From positions 3,038,001 through 3,102,000 of the forward strand of contig NZ_CP018863.1 in assembly GCF_002849715.1 (NCBI RefSeq): a DNA stretch of 64,000 bases, written 5' to 3'. This DNA comes from Arthrobacter crystallopoietes. GTDB taxonomy: Bacteria; Actinomycetota; Actinomycetes; Actinomycetales; Micrococcaceae. The notes beneath the pieces are model-generated. The model made no database searches and was not told where the DNA came from. It saw only the letters and a list, made by a program, of their open reading frames with translations. Position numbers and translations under genes: made by a program. Of this stretch, positions 17,463 through 25,227 are shown one piece after another. The stretch's first letter is position 1. Each line of letters opens with the position of its first letter.

Positions 17463-17816
17463 TCAGGCTGCGGCGGTCGCCAGTTCCTTCGTTTCCTTTG
17501 GCGCGGGAACCGCCGTCAGGTGAAGGCGCCTGACCTCGTTGGCCGGAACCAGCTTCAGATACACGGGGTGCGCCGAGATGATCTTGCGGACCTCGTGGCA
17601 GAACGGGCGCACGGCCAGCCGCCTCTTGTGCGCATCGGCCAGGGCGTCGCGGATCAGGCGCTCGGCAAGGCCCTCGACCTCGCAGCTGTCGCTCACGGTG
17701 GTCCAGAGAAGCCACATCTCGCCATCCTGGATCTGGTAGTGCAGTGACGCGGCCACCGCTCCGTCCACATAGGCGTCGTATTGGGAAGCACCGAAATTAT
17801 TGGTGATTACCTGCAT
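17463..17816 (-). CDS. Small GCN5-like N-acetyltransferase (YjdJ type)
   Basis: 117 residues, the compact GNAT form (PF14542-like): YDAYVDGAVAASLHYQ (first strands), LLWTTVSDSCEVEGLAERLIRDAL (acetyl-CoA-binding loop and helix), then RPFCHEVRKIISAHPVYLKLV, the C-terminal signature that replaces the full GNAT fold. ATG 17816 has AGGAGAG about 7 nt upstream. An in-frame upstream ATG at 17885 adds a leader with no coding character. The acetyl acceptor is unknown. Confidence 0.8.
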   Translation of the reverse strand: MQVITNNFGASQYDAYVDGAVAASLHYQIQDGEMWLLWTTVSDSCEVEGLAERLIRDALADAHKRRLAVRPFCHEVRKIISAHPVYLKLVPANEVRRLHLTAVPAPKETKELATAAA

Positions 17817-17981
17817 GCCATCTCTCCTCTGTTCAAGAATTGATCCTGCTACAAGATGAAGCCAAGCATGCTTACTATCCCTCATGCAACACAGAGACCT
17901 GGTTTCTGGTCTTTCGAGGTCAAAATGCTGTTCCGACTAAGCGCGGACACGTCGATCGTGATAAAGACGTGACCCGGAATC

Positions 17982-19247
17982 TCAGGGCGCCGTATCCTCC
18001 TCCACGCCGCACCATTCCGCGATGAACAGGGCGATGGCCTTGGTGATCCGGCGGACGGACTCGATGTCCACCCGTTCGTCGAACCCATGGATCGCCTCGG
18101 AGACCGGACCGTAGACCAGGGTAGGAGTGTCGCCGTAGAGCGTGAACACCCGCCCGTCCAGGTAGCCCGGCGTGGTGAAGCTCCGCAGCTCCTCGCCGAA
18201 CGCCTCCCGGTGCGCGCCGGCCAGCACGGCTTCGGCGTCGGAGCCTTCCTCCAGCACGTAGCCTTCGGAATAGAAGCCGGTCTTGGTGGCGGTCACCGGC
18301 AGCCCGGTGGAGTCGAGGCAATCCTGCAGTTCCTGCCAGGCCTCGTCCGCCGTCGTCCCTGGATAGATGGCCACGCGCACGTCGATCTCGCACCACGCCG
18401 GGACGCTGGAAGGCCAGTCGCCGCCGACGATTTTGCCGAAGTTGAAGTTGATCGGATGCTCGAGATCCTCGAAATAGCGGTGGGAACTGCGCTGCTCGTT
18501 CCACTTCTCCTCCAGCTTCCGCAGGCTGGACATCACTGTGTAGGCCGAGTCAATCGCGTTGAAGCCGGCGGACATTTCGCGCGGGTGCGTGGGCTCGCCG
18601 GCCACCCGGACCTTGAACCAGAGCACGCCCACGTTGGCCCTGACCAGCATGTTCTCTTCCGGTTCGGGAATGAGAACGGCATCGGCGGTGTAGCCGCGCA
18701 GCAGCGCCGCCAGCGACCCGTTGCCGGTGCACTCTTCCTCCACCACCGACTGGACGATGATCTCGGCGGTCGGCGCCAGCCCGGCGGCGCGGACGGCGTC
18801 GAGCGCGAAGAGGTTGGCCACCAGCCCGGCCTTCATATCGCCGGCGCCGCGCCCGTACAGCCAGCCGTCTTTCATCTCGGCGTGCCAGGGGGAGCGGGAC
18901 CAGGTGTCCTCGGGCCCGGTGGGCACCACGTCCACATGGCCGTTCAGGATGAGCGAGCGCCCCGCCGTCGTCCTCGGTTTGTAGGTGCCGACCACGTTGA
19001 CGCAGTTCTCGTAGGACACGGTGGACGGGCCGTAGCCGACGTGGTTGCGCAGTTCCTCCGAATCGATTTCCCAGCGGTCCATCTCCAGGCCGCGGGACTC
19101 CATCGCCCGGTAGAGCAGGTCCTGCGCGTCGGCCTCATCCGCGCGCAGCGAGGGTTCGGAGATCAGCTCGGCGGTGAACGCGAGCTGCTCATCGAAGGCG
19201 GTGTCGACGGCGGCGAGGATGCGCGCTCTGATGTCCGGATCCGGCAT
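17982..19247 (-). CDS. M20 family metallopeptidase (ArgE/DapE-type deacylase)
   Basis: 421 residues of the di-zinc M20 amidohydrolase family. The first metal ligand is in LNGHVDVVP (His104), the bridging Asp in GRGAGDMKAG (Asp137), and the catalytic/metal Glu pair in SVVEEECTGNGS (170-171). The insert between them is the usual dimerisation lid. ATG 19247 has GAAGGAG 5 nt upstream. It is the last gene of a four-gene operon (transporter, RidA, RraA, peptidase). The most likely role is hydrolysis of an imported N-acyl amino acid or small peptide, but the substrate cannot be specified. Confidence 0.88.
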   Translation of the reverse strand: MPDPDIRARILAAVDTAFDEQLAFTAELISEPSLRADEADAQDLLYRAMESRGLEMDRWEIDSEELRNHVGYGPSTVSYENCVNVVGTYKPRTTAGRSLILNGHVDVVPTGPEDTWSRSPWHAEMKDGWLYGRGAGDMKAGLVANLFALDAVRAAGLAPTAEIIVQSVVEEECTGNGSLAALLRGYTADAVLIPEPEENMLVRANVGVLWFKVRVAGEPTHPREMSAGFNAIDSAYTVMSSLRKLEEKWNEQRSSHRYFEDLEHPINFNFGKIVGGDWPSSVPAWCEIDVRVAIYPGTTADEAWQELQDCLDSTGLPVTATKTGFYSEGYVLEEGSDAEAVLAGAHREAFGEELRSFTTPGYLDGRVFTLYGDTPTLVYGPVSEAIHGFDERVDIESVRRITKAIALFIAEWCGVEEDTAP

Positions 19248-19281
19248 GGTTGCTCCTTCGGTCGAGGCTGGCGCGGGCGCG

Positions 19282-19980
19282 TTACTGGCCAAGGTACAGG
19301 ATCCTTTCGAGCGGCTCACCGGCAGCAATCCGGCTGAGGATATTCGGTTCGGCGGCGTCGGATTCAACCGCTTGAAGAACGACGGCGGCGGCCACCTCGG
19401 GTGCCAGCACCACCACTCCGTTGTCGTCACCGAGGACTATGTCGCCCGGCCGCACCGTCGCACCGCCGACGCTGACCGGAATCCCGAACTCGGCCCGGCC
19501 GGAAGCGTGGCGCTTGGTGGTGAGGCAGGTGGTGCCGCGGGCAAACACGGGCAACGCCCCGCCGTCGTTCGCTGTATTGAGTTCCACCACATCGGTCACC
19601 GGGCCGTCCACCAGGATGCCGGCCGCGCCGCGGGCACGGGCGGCGGCACTGGTGACCGCTCCGACCGGAGCGTGCTGCCGGTCGCCGTCCATGTCCAGCA
19701 CCAGCACCTCGCCGGGCTGCAGGCGCAGCAGCGCGTGGTTGACCGCCACCGCATCGGCGTCGGGAATCCGGGCCGTGGAAGCAACGCCCACCATCCGGAC
19801 ACCCGGCACGACCGCCCGGATCTCCGAGGAGCAGAATCCCTCTTCGAGGAAGTGGCCCAGGGTGGGGAAGCTGACGCGGCGCAGCCGGTCAAGCAGTTCG
19901 GGCAGCTCCGGCAGCGCGGCCGGCTCGGCCGGCTGGCCCGGGGTCCCTGTTGCCAGGGTTCCGGCGGCGGACATTTCCAT
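19282..19980 (-). CDS. RraA family protein (aldolase/decarboxylase-like)
   Basis: 232 residues of the RraA/HMG-aldolase-like fold. Landmarks are GVASTARIPDADAVAVNHALL, the metal/substrate loop VLVDMDGDRQHAPVGAVTSAAARARG-type region, GILVDGPVTDV and the C-terminal VRPGDIVLGDDNGVVVL. In catabolic operons these proteins usually act as metal-dependent aldolases or oxaloacetate decarboxylases rather than RNase E inhibitors. It starts 4 nt after the ridA stop and ends 34 nt before the peptidase start, so it is cotranscribed. Confidence 0.85.
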   Translation of the reverse strand: MEMSAAGTLATGTPGQPAEPAALPELPELLDRLRRVSFPTLGHFLEEGFCSSEIRAVVPGVRMVGVASTARIPDADAVAVNHALLRLQPGEVLVLDMDGDRQHAPVGAVTSAAARARGAAGILVDGPVTDVVELNTANDGGALPVFARGTTCLTTKRHASGRAEFGIPVSVGGATVRPGDIVLGDDNGVVVLAPEVAAAVVLQAVESDAAEPNILSRIAAGEPLERILYLGQ

Positions 19981-19983
19981 CGG

Positions 19984-20376
19984 TTATTTCTCCTCCTGTG
20001 CGGGCACTACCGCCACACATTCGATCTCCAGGCTCACGCCCCACAAGCTGACGCACACCGAGGTGCGGGCCGGCTTGTGGGGGCCGAAGAATTCCTCGTA
20101 GACCGCGTTGTATTCGGCCAACTGGTCCGGTTGGGTCAGGTACGTGTTCACCTTGACCACGTGCTCCAGACCGGAGCCGGCTTCGACCAGCGCGGCCTCC
20201 AGGTTCCGGATGGTCTGGCGGACCTGCTCGGCGAACGTTTCCGGCTGGTCCTCCAGACTGGACTTGGCGGGCACCTGGCCGGCGGTGAAGACAAAGCCGT
20301 TGGCGACGACCGCCTGCGAGTACGGGCCCACCGGCTCGATCGAGCCGGGGGCCGCGTGGATGCGCCGGATGGTCAC
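19984..20376 (-). CDS. RidA family enamine/imine deaminase-like protein
   Basis: 130 residues, the standard length. VGPYSQAVVANGFVFTAGQVP is the family start signature, EQVRQTIRNLEAALVEAGS the central helix, and RTSVCVSLWGVSLEIECVAVVP the end. The arginine that binds the substrate carboxylate in RidA (here in HKPARTSV) is present. It overlaps the transporter stop (ATGA-type, 4 nt), indicating coupling. It probably removes reactive enamines formed during the pathway or acts on its substrate. Confidence 0.88.
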   Translation of the reverse strand: MTIRRIHAAPGSIEPVGPYSQAVVANGFVFTAGQVPAKSSLEDQPETFAEQVRQTIRNLEAALVEAGSGLEHVVKVNTYLTQPDQLAEYNAVYEEFFGPHKPARTSVCVSLWGVSLEIECVAVVPAQEEK

Positions 20377-21761
20377 CGGGCAGCCTCTGCACTCTCAACC
20401 GTGCCGGCGGGGGCGTCCAGGTTTTCGCTGGACGGCGCTGCCTCCACGGCGTCGATGTTGCCGTAGCGGGTCTCGGTCAGCAGGTACAGCGCGATCAGGG
20501 ACAGCGCGGCGGCGCCCATCACGTACCAGGCGATCGAGGAGCTCTGGCCGGTGGCGGCGAGCAGGGCCACCGTGATGGCCGGGGTGGCAGCCGAGCCCAG
20601 CAGGCCGGAGAGCATGTAGGACACGGACAGGCCGGAGTAGCGCACCTTGGAGCCGAACAGCTCGGCCAGGAAGGTGGCGATCGGACCGTAGTTGGCGGAG
20701 AATGCGAGCATCATCAGGCCGTAGCCCACGAACAACAGCGGCACGGATCCGGTGTCCATCAGCCAGAACATCGGGAAGGCCAGCAGTGCCTCGGCCGCCA
20801 CACCGGCGAAGATGATCGGCTTGCGGCCCACGCGGTCGGAGAGCCGGCCGAAGAACGGGATGGCGACGAAGGCCAGGACGCAGGCGAACATGACGGCCCA
20901 GAGCATCGTGTCGCTGGAATGCCCCAGCTCGGTGGTGCCGTAGTTGACGCCGGACGCGACCAGCAGGGTGAAGGTGCTGCCGGTGGACAGGGTGGCGACG
21001 CCGCCGAGGATGACCTGCTTCCAGTACTTGCGCATCAGGTCGGCAAACGGAATCTTCGCCTTGGCACCGGTCTCGCGGACCTTCTGGAAGGACGGGGTCT
21101 CTTCGATGTTCAGCCGGATGTAGATGCCCACGCCCACCAAGATGGCGGAGAGCAGGAACGGCACGCGCCAGCCCCAGCTGAGCAGGTCGGCCTCGGACAG
21201 GTTGGCGGCCACGAGCAGGAAGGCCACGTTGGCAATCAGCGTACCCACGGGCACGCCGATCTGGACCATGGAGCCGTAGAAACCGCGCTTGTTTTCCGGC
21301 GCGTGCTCCACGGTCATCAGGACCGCGCCGCCCCATTCGCCGCCGAGGGCCAGGCCCTGGATCAGGCGCAGGGTCAGCAGCAGCAGGGGAGCGGCGATGC
21401 CGATGGTGGCGTAGTCCGGCACCAGGCCGATGGCGAAGGTGGCCGCGCCCATCGCGATCAGCGAGATCAGCAGCATGGACTTGCGGCCCACCCGGTCGCC
21501 GAAGTGTCCGAAGAGGATGGCGCCGACCATGCGGGCCAGGTAGGCGGAGGCGAAGGTGAGGAAGGAGAGGATGGTGCCGATGGCGCCGTCGAGCTCCGGG
21601 AAGAAGATCCGGTTGAAAACCAGCGCGGACGCCGTGCCGAAGAGGAACAGGTCGTACCATTCGACGGTGGTACCGATCACGCTGGCGGTGGAAATTTTGC
21701 GCATCTTTGCGCGGTCGAGTCGTGCACTTGTCGAAGCGCTTCGCGTGGCTGCAGAAGACAT
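20373..21761 (-). CDS. MFS transporter, metabolite:H+ symporter family
   Basis: 462 residues with 12 predicted membrane helices. The MHS subfamily is indicated by the start SVIGTTVEWYDLFLFGTASAL, the loop 2-3 motif GHFGDRVGRKSMLL, the second half counterpart GRLSDRVGRKPIIF, and LRLIQGLALGGEWGGAVLM. MHS members import organic acids, betaines and similar compounds with protons. ATG 21761 has GGAG 7 nt upstream. It is the first gene of the operon and presumably brings in the substrate of the RidA/RraA/M20 enzymes. No regulator adjoins the operon. Confidence 0.9.
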   Translation of the reverse strand: MSSAATRSASTSARLDRAKMRKISTASVIGTTVEWYDLFLFGTASALVFNRIFFPELDGAIGTILSFLTFASAYLARMVGAILFGHFGDRVGRKSMLLISLIAMGAATFAIGLVPDYATIGIAAPLLLLTLRLIQGLALGGEWGGAVLMTVEHAPENKRGFYGSMVQIGVPVGTLIANVAFLLVAANLSEADLLSWGWRVPFLLSAILVGVGIYIRLNIEETPSFQKVRETGAKAKIPFADLMRKYWKQVILGGVATLSTGSTFTLLVASGVNYGTTELGHSSDTMLWAVMFACVLAFVAIPFFGRLSDRVGRKPIIFAGVAAEALLAFPMFWLMDTGSVPLLFVGYGLMMLAFSANYGPIATFLAELFGSKVRYSGLSVSYMLSGLLGSAATPAITVALLAATGQSSSIAWYVMGAAALSLIALYLLTETRYGNIDAVEAAPSSENLDAPAGTVESAEAAR

Positions 21762-21985
21762 TCGTCAGCTCCAATGAGGAAAGGGATAAAGGTGCACCTG
21801 GCGTCTCTGATATTCGCCCTGCGGTGCGGTACAAGCTGGTTGTGCAAACCACTATCCCTGCGGCGTGGCGTGTGTCACAAGAAAGATCCACACACGATTA
21901 GCGGGCGCGCATTGGGCAGATGCACACCGGCTCCAGCCTCGCCCTTCCCTTCCCGCCAGCTCCTTCCTTTCAACCAACGACGACG
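21762..21985. other. Intergenic region upstream of the transporter operon
   Basis: This region holds the promoter side of the four-gene operon. I saw no gene and no clear operator. Confidence 0.5.
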
Positions 21986-22012
21986 GCGCGCCGCCCACTT
22001 GGGGCGGCGCGC
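21986..22012 (-). terminator. 11-bp hairpin terminator
   Basis: Arms 21986-21996 and 22002-22012 (all G/C) pair around a 5-nt loop, about 36 nt downstream of the methyltransferase stop. Confidence 0.75.
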
Positions 22013-22047
22013 TCACCTTCCGCTAGGGTCACGTGGCCGACGCCGGT

Positions 22048-22860
22048 TCACTTCTTGGCGGCCGTGAACAGCAGGTACTCCCATTCCATCTTGCCGTTGT
22101 CCAGGTTCGTGCGTGCCAGCTCCGCCAGTTCGTCATCCAGCGCCTGCACCCTCTCCGGACTGTCGGCGATGTTGCGGTACGCGGTGATGGTGGGGCCGTA
22201 ACAGGTCTTGAAGAACTCACGGAACTCTTCCGGTGTGCCGAACCGGTCGACCATGAGCTTCTCCCGCTTCGCAACGACGTCTGTCACCCGGTCGCCCAGG
22301 AGCTCCCGTACGTGCTCCTCGTTGCCCCACAGCGGCGGCGGTTGTGCGCCGGGCGGTGGCGGCGGGGCGTACGGCTTCATGGTCTTGAACATTTGGCCGA
22401 TGAAGCCCTCGGGTGTCCAGTTGATCAGCCCGATTCTGCCTCCGGGCCGGAGGACGCGGACCAGTTCGTCGGCGCTGGCCTGATGGTTGGGCGTGAACAT
22501 GATCCCCACGCAGGAGATCGCGACGTCGAAGGAGCCGTCGTCGAACGGCAGGTTCTCGGCGTCGGCCTCCCTCCATTCCAAGGTCAGGCCGTCGCCTTCC
22601 GCTTGCCGGCGGCCGGCGTCCAGCAGCGCAGGTGTCAGGTCGGACGCCGTAACTTGAGCGCCGATCCTCGCTGCCGGGAGAGCTGCATTGCCCGAGCCTG
22701 CGGCAATGTCCAGCACATGCTCGCCGGGGCGAATCCCGCTGGCCACGACGAGTTCCGGGCCCAGCGCCGGTATAACTTCCGTGGCGACCGAGGGATAGTC
22801 GCCCAAGGCCCACATTGCACGGTGCTTCGCTTTGATTCCGTTGACAACATCTTCGCTCAT
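22048..22860 (-). CDS. Class I SAM-dependent methyltransferase
   Basis: 270 residues with the Rossmann-type methyltransferase motifs: VLDIAAGSGNAALPAA (motif I), VTASDLTPALLDAGR (acidic residue binding the SAM ribose), EADAENLPFDDGSFDVAIS (motif post-II) and VRLRPGGRIGLINWT-type motif III. It belongs to the UbiE/Methyltransf_11 group. The Pro-rich insert PPPPPGAQPPPLWG is unusual. It is monocistronic, with its own terminator. The substrate is unknown. Confidence 0.85.
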   Translation of the reverse strand: MSEDVVNGIKAKHRAMWALGDYPSVATEVIPALGPELVVASGIRPGEHVLDIAAGSGNAALPAARIGAQVTASDLTPALLDAGRRQAEGDGLTLEWREADAENLPFDDGSFDVAISCVGIMFTPNHQASADELVRVLRPGGRIGLINWTPEGFIGQMFKTMKPYAPPPPPGAQPPPLWGNEEHVRELLGDRVTDVVAKREKLMVDRFGTPEEFREFFKTCYGPTITAYRNIADSPERVQALDDELAELARTNLDNGKMEWEYLLFTAAKK

Positions 22861-22949
22861 GTCTTGCCCTTAGAAATTAGTAGCTCTTGAGGTGCCTCTT
22901 GTTGGTGGTTCTTCAAGGATCGATCCACACGCAGTCTGCGTCCAGTGCC

Positions 22950-22977
22950 AACTCTGAACCGGCTTCGCTTCAGAGTT
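22950..22977. repeat. 9-bp inverted repeat upstream of divergent genes
   Basis: AACTCTGAA (22950-22958) and TTCAGAGTT (22969-22977) are perfect arms around 10 nt, between the methyltransferase start and the small plus-strand gene. It could be an operator or a hairpin. A second, 7-bp hairpin (GTCTCGG/CCGAGAC) lies near 23039-23057. Confidence 0.4.
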
Positions 22978-23092
22978 TGTGCTGGTGCCAATAACGGAGC
23001 TGGCGTTTACTGGAAGAGGCATCGAAGGGCGGCGCGCCGTCTCGGTTTGGCCGAGACAACGGAACTTAAGCGGCAGACAAAGGGGGAACGGA

Positions 23093-23308
23093 ATGAGCAC
23101 GAAGAATGCTCCGGAAGGGAACGAAGTGGAACTGAGCCCTCAGGAACAGGAGCACTATGGGGCACTCGCTGCGTGGGCGGAAACTGCTGACATCGCACCG
23201 GATGCTCGCATAACCAAAGCCGAGGGCCCAGAAGCCGGACGCTCGTTGCTTGAAGCTGCTCTCGGATCTCCAGAGGCTGTGCGTCGTGCCGTTGGAAACC
23301 TTCCCTGA
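23093..23308 (+). CDS. Small acidic protein, probable truncated RHH-antitoxin-like
   Basis: 71 residues: LSPQEQEHYGALAAWAETADI, DARITKAEGPEAGRSLLEAAL, then a stop after AVRRAVGNLP. The ribosome site AGGGGGA is 6 nt before ATG 23093. The sequence resembles the N-terminal half of actinobacterial ribbon-helix-helix proteins that continue, after a G-R-P-like motif, with a DNA-binding domain. That domain is absent here, so this may be a truncated antitoxin-like gene. This is recollection of the family pattern and needs a database comparison. No toxin gene adjoins it. Confidence 0.5.
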   Translation: MSTKNAPEGNEVELSPQEQEHYGALAAWAETADIAPDARITKAEGPEAGRSLLEAALGSPEAVRRAVGNLP

Positions 23309-23338
23309 GCAAAGAAGACACTTTTCCTACCCGCTCGA

Positions 23339-24518
23339 TCAGACCCAGGCGACGACGGCGCGGGCGGCCTGCACTGGGACCATCAAGTCGATCCCGGTCA
23401 GTTCTTTGAAGCGGCGCATCCGGTTCAGGATGGTGTTGCGGTGGCAATAGAGCTGGTCCGCCGTGGCGCTGACGCTGCCGTTGGCCAGGAAGGTGGAGAC
23501 GGTTTCATGCAGCCGCTCCATTTCGTCCGGCCGGGCTGCGGCAAGCTGGGCGTCCAGCCCCGCGCCAAGCTGCACGCCGAGCGCGTCCATCCGCGCACGG
23601 GCCAGCCGGATCCAGTGCCGCTCAACGGTGATGGGAGCCTGGTCGTCCGGCGTGGCGAGGTCCGACAGAGCTGCCGCGATGCGGCCAGCGGCGGCCAGAT
23701 CCACCAGACCGGCGTCGGCAGTAGCCAGGCCGCAGGGAATCGAAGAGAGACCCGCGCCACGAGCACCGGGCAAACCGGCGCCGCGCGGTTCGGGCCAGAA
23801 CAGGTACGTGTACTCCTCGGCCTGGTGCAGGAACATGGACAGGCTGCGGTTCGGCGCAGCGGCCATCTTCCGGAGCTCGGACGCCGGCTGCCCCTTCGCG
23901 GCGGCGTTGGCGTAGGGCAGGTCCGGCTTCAGGTTGAAGGCCTTGGCAAAGCGGTCACGGGTTTCGGGCAGGCGTCCCTGCGCGCTGAAGAGGGCGGAAA
24001 TGAATTCCTGCCGGACGCCGGCTTCCTCCTGTGCCATTTGCACACGCGCCACCAGATAACTGGAGTGCGTTGCCGTGGCGTAGTCGTCCACCACCCGCCA
24101 GACCTCTTCCGCCCGGTTGACGAGCAGGTCTTCGTCGTCGTTGTTCGAAATTTCCGGCAGCGTGGCCCAGATGATGGGGAACTCCAGACGGACGGCGGAG
24201 AAGAGGCCTCGGCCGGGAGCCCCTGGCGGGTGCAGCGGTTGCCTAGATCGGTGGCGAATTCGAGACGCCTCGGGTAGCGCTCCTTGCCCGCCATCGCGTC
24301 CAGCGTCAGCTCAATCGCCTTGGCAACGGCGGACTCAGGTCCTCGCCGGAAACGGCATCCCCGGAATACTCGGGGATGGCCCGCACCCGCTCGACGAACG
24401 TCTCCTGCATCTTCGGCAGCTTGTCCTTTAGCTCGCCCACCAACTGCACCCAGCGGGCACTGTCAGCTGGGGATGCCAGGACTGTGACGGCCTGCCCTGA
24501 CATCAACTCTGAGTGCAT
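23339..24518 (-). pseudogene. PucR/CdaR-type regulator gene with two frameshifts
   Basis: Three frames together give one regulator. The N-terminus (24518 to about 24325) reads from MHSELMSGQAVTVLASPADS to DAVSGEDL. The second part (about 24325-24215) gives ESAVAKAIELTLDAMAGKER. The third (to 23339) gives GLFSAVRLEFPIIWATLPEIS and ends in the PucR HTH: LSATADQLYCHRNTILNRMRR-type helix pair plus FKELTGIDL. Each join needs a one-base change (near 24330 and near 24220). The protein would be about 390 residues and cannot be made intact. Such regulators control purine, allantoin or hydantoin use, which fits the carbamoylase remnant beyond the IS. Confidence 0.75.
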
Positions 24519-24639
24519 CGTCAGAATGGAATCCGGACTAAGATCATCGGCAAGGACAAACTGTCAGACCCGGAAACTAGTGTCGAAAATAGTTTTAGAA
24601 GTATGGACCATATATAGATAGAACTGCAGGGATGATTTT

Positions 24640-25227
24640 GTGGCTGACGTGAAGTTCTCGCAGTACGCGAAGAATGCTGGCATTGGCTATCGTGCTGCGT
24701 GGAACCGGTACAAGGCGGGGCGGATCGAGGGCGCTTGGCAGGACGAGCACGGAACGATCCACGTTCCTGACCCCGCGTCGGCCCTGGCTCCTAAAGCCGC
24801 CGTCTATGCGCGGGTCTCTTCGCACACCCAGAAGGAGGACTTGGAGCGGCAGGCGCAGCGGATGATTGACTACGCGCTGGCGCGTGGGCTTCAAGTTGTC
24901 TCGGTGACCAAGGAAGTGGCGAGCGGCGCCGACGACTCCCGCCCCAAACTGTCGAAGCTCCTGGCCTCTGAGGATTGGGGCACCCTCGTTGTCGAGCACC
25001 GGGACCGCCTCACGCGTGTCGGGTTCAACTGGTTTGACGTTCTCCTCTCCCGGCAGGGGCGCCGCATCGACGTGGCAAATCTCGCGCAGGAGCAGACCTC
25101 TGACCTGATGGACGACTTCTTGTCCATCATCTACTCCTTCACCGCACGCCTGTACGGGCTTCGCGGGTCCAGGAACCGCAGCAGGAAGCTGATCGCCGCG
25201 CTTGAAGACGAGGCCGCCGGCATATGA
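24640..25227 (+). CDS. tnpA: IS607 family serine recombinase TnpA
   Basis: 195 residues. The short N-terminal MerR-like helix-turn-helix (VKFSQYAKNAGIGYRAAWNRYKAGRI) precedes a small serine-recombinase domain with the active-site motif AAVYARVSSHTQKEDLERQ (Ser60/61), VVSVTKEVASGADDSRP, and LVVEHRDRLTRVGF containing the catalytic arginine. This order (HTH first, catalytic second) defines IS607 transposases. GTG 24640 is the likely start. It overlaps tnpB by 4 nt. It looks intact. Confidence 0.93.
   Translation: MADVKFSQYAKNAGIGYRAAWNRYKAGRIEGAWQDEHGTIHVPDPASALAPKAAVYARVSSHTQKEDLERQAQRMIDYALARGLQVVSVTKEVASGADDSRPKLSKLLASEDWGTLVVEHRDRLTRVGFNWFDVLLSRQGRRIDVANLAQEQTSDLMDDFLSIIYSFTARLYGLRGSRNRSRKLIAALEDEAAGI

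Noticed and set aside
20395..21891. 498-codon frame overlapping the MHS transporter gene on the same strand
   Set aside because: The alternative frame gives an Arg/Gly/Pro-rich sequence without membrane helices, while the other frame encodes a complete 12-helix transporter.
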